NCBI GenBank assembly: GCA_011032825.1
Contig: JAADJZ010000040.1
Coordinates: 209,771 to 273,770 of the forward strand
Source of the DNA: Massariosphaeria phaeospora
Taxonomy: Eukaryota; Ascomycota; Dothideomycetes; Pleosporales
Direction of reading: 5' to 3'
DNA: 64,000 bases
Shown: piece by piece, positions 57,985-64,000 of the stretch
How positions within the stretch are numbered: the first letter of the stretch is position 1
Layout of the letters: the number at the start of each line of letters is the position of its first letter
Notes under the pieces: model-generated
What the model saw: only the letters and a program-made list of their open reading frames with translations
Database searches by the model: none
Told to the model about the DNA's origin: nothing
Program-made: the position numbers and the translations under genes

Positions 57985-59090
57985 TAATGCACAATACGAA
58001 GAAATGCAAGCTCTAAAGCTACTAAATAAGCTTTAGACTAATATCTCTATAAATTTCGTAACAGAATTGCTTTCGTTAAAAAACCTTGCTATAGAAATAG
58101 CCTACAACGCTATTATAGTTATAGTTAACTAATTTACTAAGTACGTAGAAATAGTACTTTTCAAGAACACGTATACTGTACAACAACTAAGATTTATTTT
58201 TTTAAATTAACTTATTTGATACTATAAAATACTTAAATCGATTGTTAGTAACAAAAACAAGCTTTTTACATTGAACTATTAAACGACTTTGTTAGCTGCA
58301 ATTGAAACAAAACGCAAGCTGTTAACAGCGTATTACTTACAAACAAATAAGCAAATAGAAAAAACGAATTAAACTATAAAGACATATCTAAGAATATACA
58401 GCAACAAACAACAAACTAATTAAGTAAAGCTTTTACTAATAGCATAGTTAGCGTATAACAACAAGTTGTTAGAGTTTACAAAACAAACACTGTACTACGC
58501 GAATTACAAAAAACACTTACATTTCTTTAAAAAAACGCGTTTAAACGCGAAAGCTAAAACTGCTACAAAAGTAGTAGAGAAGCTTAAAGAAGTACATAAG
58601 TTACTACGAAGTAAACTTAAAATAGCGCAACGCTAAAGCATTTTATATGTTAACTAAAAACGAAAAATAGCACTTTAGCTAAAGAGAGAGAATAGAGTTT
58701 ATCTCTTTACAAAGAATTTGCGCACGAAACGACTAAGCAAGAATCTAGACAACGTTAAAGTTAAACTATTTTTGATATCAAAGCAATAAAGCCTAGTTAA
58801 TTACAAATTAAACTTGCTTAAAGACGCAAAGATCTACCTAGTATTCTATATATTCTTGTTAGAACTAGCTAACCTACAAACGCTACTTTAGCGAACTTTT
58901 CGCTACGAAACCAAAGAAAAAAACGAATTTAAAGTTAAAAAGATTATCGCACACTAAGTTGTAGATAACTAGAAAGAATACCTAGTTAAGTAGTTAAGTT
59001 ACCTAGACAGCGAGAATACATAGGAACTAAACACGAACTTTACAAACTACTACTAAATCCTAGCACAGTATCGATAGAAATACTATAACT
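57985..59090 (+). pseudogene. Integrase core and chromodomain remnant, outer element
   Basis: Resumes the outer element's pol after the nested insertion. Seen: INFVTELLSLKNLA, IVIVN*FTKYVEIVLF, ETKRKLLTAYYLQTNKQIEKTN, YLRIYSNKQQTN and LAYNNKLLEFTKQ, the typical Gypsy integrase order. From about 58920 a chromodomain follows: NEFKVKKIIAH, KEYLVK, LSYLDSENT. The codon split between the two halves (TAC G at 50353 and CA at 57990) is in phase. Confidence 0.8.
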
Positions 59091-59123
59091 AGCAATAGAA
59101 AAATCGATTAAGCCTATCGTAGC

Positions 59124-59363
59124 CTACATTGCAAGCGAAAACTCTATTCTAATCAACGCTGCAGAATAGTTAATTTTCTTTGCTAGCTTAGTTTCGCTTA
59201 ACGCTTCTATTTTTAACGCAAGACAAAGAGTTTTCTTACGCGCTTGCTTTTTTGCTTGCTTTAGAATCTTTTTATTTTGCAGCAAACGATTTATTACTTC
59301 TGCTAACAATTTTTTACTTTTATTTACTTTCTTTCTATACTCTTTACGAGTACGATTTAACAA
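59124..59363 (-). pseudogene. Antisense Lys-rich open frame before the 3' LTR, outer element
   Basis: A 79-codon open frame on the opposite strand starting with ATG at 59363 (MLNRTRKEYRKKVNK), very rich in Lys, Leu, Ala and Arg, predicted helical. It lies between the chromodomain and the 3' LTR, where the nested element also has an antisense frame. Lys codons do not turn into stops by RIP, so openness alone proves little. Confidence 0.4.
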
Positions 59364-59649
59364 CTTTTACAACATGTTAACACACGCTTAACCTAAACGC
59401 GTGCACTTAGCGCACTTTAAACAAAAATTTAGTATAACAAAACAATTTAAGTCTTGCAAAGAATAATAATTACAAGCAATTTCAGCGAGTGTATTAGCTT
59501 AACGAATTTTAGAGCTAAGACAAAAGCAACGATAAGTTAACAAAGACATCGCAAGTTGCTACTAGCTAGATGCGAGGTAACTCTAGCTACTTGTACAAAA
59601 TAAGCAGCTTCTACAAATTCAAAAACGAATTATTAGAAAAAAAGAATAA

Positions 59650-60081
59650 TGTTACGATCTAGTATTACAACTAGGCTTAGCGCGAAGCGCTTAGGTTATA
59701 AGCTACTAATAGAGTTACATAGCAAGGTAACTAAACTTTAGCTACGTAACTGCTTACTAATAAGCGCTTAGAAATAAGCGCGCTTAATAGTAAACGCTTA
59801 GCAACGAGCACTGCTTAATAGTAAGCGCTTAAGAATAAGCAAAAAACATTTTCTAAGTATATAAACTACGAGAGACAACGCACTCTTACAGTTGTTGTTT
59901 TTAATTTTACAATTTTTAAGTTAACTTTTACTTTAACTTTTATACTCTTTGCAGAACGTAGCTTGCTACTGCCTTAGTATTAAACGCTCTACAACTCTTT
60001 TTAGTTTATCGAATTTACTTATTTCTCAAGAACCAATCTAAGCCTAATAAAAGACTCTTTTAAGTTCGCTTAGCTTTTACA
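59650..60081 (+). repeat. 3' LTR of the outer Gypsy element
   Basis: 432 bp, the partner of 45696-46127, same length and ends. Differences are almost entirely C/T or G/A, as expected from RIP rather than random decay. Confidence 0.88.
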
Positions 60082-60288
60082 GATTCTACATACAAAGTTA
60101 AGTAGTTAAGAGTAGTATTATTATTTATAACAATAAGTATTTATTACTTTTCAAACTTAATATAGCTATAGTAGACTATAAACTAGATTACTTATTAGCT
60201 ATATAGTAGATTATATAAGCTATATATAAATATTTTTACTTAGAAAGTATAGAAGTATTAGTAACTTTCTAACTTTTCTACTAGGTGT

Positions 60289-60634
60289 AATTCTAGGCTG
60301 CACGCTATAAAATCTTTATAAATACTTAATAATAACTATAAAAAAGAATACTAGAGAGTATTACTATTTATTATAGTAGTTTAGTACTAGAAGTAGAGTT
60401 TAGAAGCTAAGCGAGTTTTTTTATACTTAACTCTTAATAACTCTAGCTATACTAGTCCTATTTAGGCAATTTTTAGTTAGTCTGAAAGTGCTAGAGTAAA
60501 GCTTTAAAACAGTGTAAAAACTATCTAAATAGCTCTACTATTAGTAGCGTTGTTAAGCTTTGAGCCTAAGAATTTAGTGCCAAGAAATTTTAGCCGAGTT
60601 ACTAGTTTGGCTAGGTTACTAGTAGTTTACGTTA
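60289..60634 (-). repeat. Right 346-bp arm of the large inverted repeat
   Basis: The reverse-complement partner of 45325-45670. Before the LTR element inserted, the two arms would have been separated by only about 230 bp of AT-rich sequence (45671-45695 plus 60087-60288). Confidence 0.85.
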
Positions 60635-61408
60635 CACTTACAAACGCGCAATTACGTAAATACAAAAACAAACTTTTTCAAGCTTTTAAAGCTTTTAAAG
60701 CTACATAGTTTTTTACTATTAATTACCGTTAACTTGCTAAACGCAATAGAAAAATACTTTTTAGTTTAAAAACTACTTTTAGTTAGTGCTAACTGTTTAA
60801 AGTTTTGTAACGTAAAAGAATAGTGCTCGCGCTTTTTAACGCTGTTGTTGAATTTGTTAGATTTTTTATACTCGCTAAAGTAAGCTTTTTAGCTTTTAAA
60901 ACTTTTTCTTTGCAAGTGCTAAGCGTTTTTCTTTTTGCAAAATACAAGCGTTACTTGTTTATTACTACGCTTACTATACTTGTAGTGCGCTAAATTGCTT
61001 TACCTACTTAGCTAACAACTACGTTACCTAATAAAACTTCTTTACTAACTAGTTGCTCTCTACTATCTCAAGTGCGCGCTTTTTTTTTAAATACTCAACA
61101 ACGCTTTTTCTTAGTCTTGCGCTATTAACGCTTATTGCTTTTAATTACGTATGCTACTGCAACTTAATCTCGTAGTACTCTAATACTATACCTATTAAGC
61201 TACCTATTAACACGCTTTTGTACTAGCAATTGCTTTTTTTATTGCGCTTGTACTCTTTGCAGCTGTTGCTTTTTTATTAATAGCATATATTCTACGGCAC
61301 CTCGCACCAAATACGCTAGCAAATAAGTAGAAAGTACTTATTAATAAGTATAAGTTAAGTTATAAGTCGCACAAACTTTAGGTTAAAATTAAGTTAAAGT
61401 TAACCTAG
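60635..61408. other. AT-rich degenerate sequence, no domain recognised
   Basis: Lies outside the inverted arm and before the tandem duplication. T-rich on the plus strand; could be minus-strand coding relic, but I cannot identify any domain. Confidence 0.45.
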
Positions 61409-61898
61409 TAAAAGAGAATCGCTTTAGAAAGCAGGTTCTAGATAAAGAATGTAATAAATTCGATAGAGTTTATCTACAGCGCGGACAAAAAAGCTCTATA
61501 TACTTTATAGTTAGTTAGCTTCTAAAGCACCTACGAAGCGCTTTCGAAAGCTATGTAGAAACTTAATACCGCAAGGCCTTCGTTAATTAGAAACTAGCGA
61601 AGCTTTTTTAGGTATCGTCGAAGCTGTTACGTACAGCGTTAATAGCTACTAAATAAAAGAAAATCGCCTAGAAAAGCAGGTTCTAGATAAAGAATGTAAT
61701 AAATTCAATAGAGTTTATCTACAGCGCGGACAAAAGAGCTCTATATACTTTATAGTTAGTTAGCTTCTAAAGCACCTGCGAAGCGCTTTTGAAAGCTATG
61801 TAGAAACTCAATACCGCAAGGCCTTCGTTAACTAGAAACTAGCGAGGCTTTTTTGAGTATCGTCGAAGCTGTTACGTACAGCGTTAATAGCTACTAAA
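61409..61898. repeat. 245-bp tandem duplication
   Basis: Two direct copies, 61409-61653 and 61654-61898, with GCAGGTTCTAGATAAAG at 61431 and 61676, period 245 bp. They differ mostly by C/T and G/A. Reading plus strand, IEFIYSADKKALYTL resembles the protease-to-RT linker of the outer element near 48300-48420, so it is probably duplicated retroelement coding sequence. Confidence 0.85.
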
Positions 61899-64000
61899 GT
61901 CCTACGACCAAGGCAATTTATAGAGCTTTTAGCTTATTACATAAGCTTTTTTTTTAATTTGTAGCAATTTACTTACTTTGTTAGCGTCCTAGCGTCTTTT
62001 CTAAAAGCGTGCCGTTTCGAAAGTTTTTTAGCAATTTTCTATCGGCGTTCTAGTAAGCTGCCGAAAATTCTTGCCAAGTAGATAAAGCTTTTGTGTTTTC
62101 GAGTTTTAGCGCTAGTTCCTATGTAGGCTAGTTATAGCTAGTTCATTTAACCTAATATTCTAGCTTTCGGCTTCTTCTAACTTTTTTCTAGCGCTCGCTC
62201 GTAATGCGCTTAACTAGCTATTCTTGCTCGCTTTCTACGGTAACGCTTTTCGAGCGCCAATTAAACACTGTCTAGCTTTTCAAAGAATTGTCTGCTGCAA
62301 GTCTAAGCTTATCTATTAGAAATGTTGGATTTATCTTAGAAAGTGTGTTTAAAACTACGTTGCCTAAAGACTTAACTTGTAAAACTATATATTTGCTATT
62401 TTTCTAGTCTAGTTTCTTGCTTAAGCGCCTATTAGAAATGTGTTTTCTGTATTGCAACTACACTTTATTTTCTACTCGAAGCAGCGGCGCTTCTTTTCTA
62501 TGTCAATTTGCTTATTTTTTCTGCTTCTATTAGGCCTCCGCCATAGCAGCTTGCGCGAAGTTAATAACTTTTTTTATTTTTTTAGCTATTTCTGCTGCGC
62601 TTCGCTAAGGGTCTAGAGTTGCCTAGTAGAGCGTATCCGCTCTTTTCTTTGCTCGAAGCTAAATTGAGTTCATTTCGTAACTATGCTAGAGAAAGAAAAG
62701 GCTTACTTTTGTTAACACTGCTTTTTGCCTTTAGATTGCAATTTGTACAATAGAGCATAGCTGCGCTTAGTTCTTCTAGTCTTAATTCACAAACGGCTTT
62801 AAAACAGTTTCAATTGTTGAATTTGCTTTTTCTGTAGCTTCGTTGGTTTCTAGGTAAAAAGCTGTAGATAGCTGCTTTACGATCTTAAGCTTTTTGCAAA
62901 GCGTTTTCTAGAATTCACTTACGAATTGTGCTTCTTAGTTAGAAACAATAGCGTTAGAAAGCTAGTAGTAAGCTACTACTCTTTTAATAAATACTTTTGC
63001 TACAATTGCTGCGTTAATTTTCGCTATAGAGATTAAGATTATATTCTTGCTTAATTAGTTTGTAATAACTAGTAGATTTGTGCACTCTTTGCTTTTTAAC
63101 AGGTTAGTAATAAAGTCTATAAAAAGTTCTTTCTAGATCCTGTCCAGAACGAAAAGCAAGCGAAAAAAACTACTTTTTATTTTCTGCTATAGTTTCGCTC
63201 GTCTACATGCATCGCAGTTAGCAATGTACTTTTAAAAGTTCAAGCTTATTTCTAGCTAGAAGAAGTTTCTTTTGAGAATATTGTAAGTATTTTTTTTGCT
63301 AAGGTGCCTTGCGATAAGCGAGTCGTAAGCTTTAAAAATTAATCTAGTGCGCAGTTGATACGTTTTTGGCACTTATTTTCTTTTTTAATAAAAAAGCGCG
63401 TTGTTTTTAACAGCGCAATTTGCTAAAAACGCTTTTAATTAAAGGCCTAAAGAAAACTTCTTACGAGTACTTTCTTTAGTTTAGCTTTTTTTTACGGCCT
63501 CTAAGGCTTTCTAGTACAAATTGTTTTCTTAAACTCTTCTATTCTAAAGTTTATCTAAAAACAGCTTTTTTGCATTATTCTTAGAATTGTTTTTTGTGCT
63601 AGCATTTTTTTCTTGTTTAGCAGCATTTTGTTTAAAACTCGCAGCATTCTGCTTTTTAAAGCCTGCACTTTTGATCTAAAGAGAAACATTTTGCTTTAGA
63701 GCTTCTGCTACATTTGCTTTGTAAAAAGCATCAAGCTTACTAGCGAGTATATTTAGCGTTAGTATTAAAGTGCTATAGAGCAGGAACGCGCGGATTACGC
63801 CTAGAGTTTTTTTTATAATGTTATTCTCGTTTAACACACTAGTTAGTTTAAGAAGTTAGAATTTACGGCTTTTTAGCTAAACATCGTTTTAGTTTTAAAG
63901 AAAATTCTGCTTTTTTTGTAAAAAAGCGTTTGCTTTTTTATTAGCTGCTCTAAGGTAGTACACAAACTCTAGGTTGTGTTTAAAAAAAATATTCGCTTAG
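61899..64000 (-). mobile_element. Minus-strand Gypsy pol fragment, third element, runs off the window
   Basis: On the minus strand an integrase can be followed from about 63330 to 62150: the HHCC end (DSLIARHLSKKNTYNILKR, then YIANCDACRRAK), IDFITNLLKSKECTNLLVI, NAIVSN*EAQFVSEF*K, FYLETNEATEKANSTIE, and a GPY/F-like C-terminal part (LLRVENKV*LQYRKHISN, FLIDKLRLAADN). It is clearly a different element from the two plus-strand ones. Its 3' LTR and left border are not identified; the rest of pol is expected beyond 64000. Stops at Trp and Gln positions show the same RIP damage. Confidence 0.78.

Larger units (their letters stand above)
45696..60081 (+). mobile_element. Dead Ty3/Gypsy LTR retrotransposon, outer element
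   Basis: Two 432-bp LTRs (45696-46127 and 59650-60081), each starting TGTTACGATC and ending CTTTTACA, are flanked by a perfect 5-bp target duplication GATTC (45691-45695 and 60082-60086). Interior order is gag, Cys/His-rich block, protease, RT, RNase H, integrase, chromodomain, which is the Gypsy order. A purine tract (GAAAAAAAGAATAA) precedes the 3' LTR. After removing the nested insertion (50354-57984 with its duplication) the element would be about 6.75 kb. By my count the LTRs differ at about 30 of 432 positions, all but one transitions. All genes are inactivated by stops. Confidence 0.9.
44990..64000. other. AT-rich, RIP-degraded retroelement block
   Basis: From about 45.0 kb to the window end the sequence becomes strongly AT-rich and its frames are broken by TAA and TAG. 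Conserved retroelement proteins can still be followed by eye; stops sit where the family has Trp (TGG to TAG) or Gln (CAA/CAG to TAA/TAG), and TGG and CCA are nearly absent. That pattern is the known outcome of repeat-induced point mutation at CpA. Paired LTRs differ almost only by transitions. No host gene is visible in these 19 kb. Confidence 0.9.

Overview
The window is nuclear DNA of a filamentous ascomycete (Pezizomycotina). Supporting signs are many short GT-AG introns of about 45-135 bp, compact single genes on both strands, and typical fungal families: a Zn2Cys6 regulator, a DHA2-type MFS pump, a fungal rhodopsin-like membrane protein, DUF3500, tannase/feruloyl esterase and phosphoketolase plus acetate kinase. 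I cannot fix the class from sequence alone. The last 19 kb is AT-rich, stop-riddled retroelement DNA with the CpA to TpA signature of repeat-induced point mutation (RIP), which is also typical of this group.

Region 1 (1-5.5 kb, primary carbon metabolism): the 3' end of an isochorismatase-like hydrolase, then acetate kinase (minus) and phosphoketolase (plus) transcribed divergently from a 666-bp spacer. Together they turn xylulose-5-P or fructose-6-P plus phosphate into acetyl-P, then acetate and ATP. A GPR1/FUN34/YaaH acetate/ammonium-type transporter lies 30 kb away at 36.4-37.5 kb.

Region 2 (6.7-33 kb, accessory genes): a secreted BBE-type FAD oxidase, a salicylate-hydroxylase-like FAD monooxygenase, a secreted tannase/feruloyl esterase, a DUF3500 protein, an eight-exon MFS pump divergent from a Zn2Cys6 regulator, a small Pro-rich secreted repeat protein, a secreted type-B carboxylesterase, an EVE-domain nuclear protein, an orphan 688-residue protein and a second FAD monooxygenase. 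Esterases, flavin enzymes, a pump and a pathway-type regulator together suggest, without proving, a gene neighbourhood for breaking down or detoxifying phenolic esters.

Region 3 (33-45 kb): a 271-bp foldback element with 90-bp terminal inverted repeats and TA flanks (a MITE candidate), then a hotdog thioesterase-like gene, the YaaH-family transporter, a rhodopsin-like membrane protein, an SMP-C2 lipid-transfer-type protein and an HbpS/DUF336-like small protein. The last gene starts only tens of bases before composition collapses at about 45.0 kb.

Region 4 (45-64 kb, transposon graveyard): 346-bp inverted arms (45325-45670 and 60289-60634) enclose a complete but dead Ty3/Gypsy element with 432-bp LTRs and a GATTC target duplication (45696-60081). 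Its integrase is interrupted by a second dead Gypsy element with 501-bp LTRs (50859-57984) preceded by a third LTR copy (50354-50854). Both carry gag, an extra Cys/His-rich block, protease, RT, RNase H, integrase and chromodomain remnants, plus a short antisense reading frame before the 3' LTR. A 245-bp tandem duplication and a minus-strand Gypsy pol fragment from another element fill 61.4-64 kb. Coordinates of spliced genes are my own reconstructions from splice signals and reading-frame continuity.
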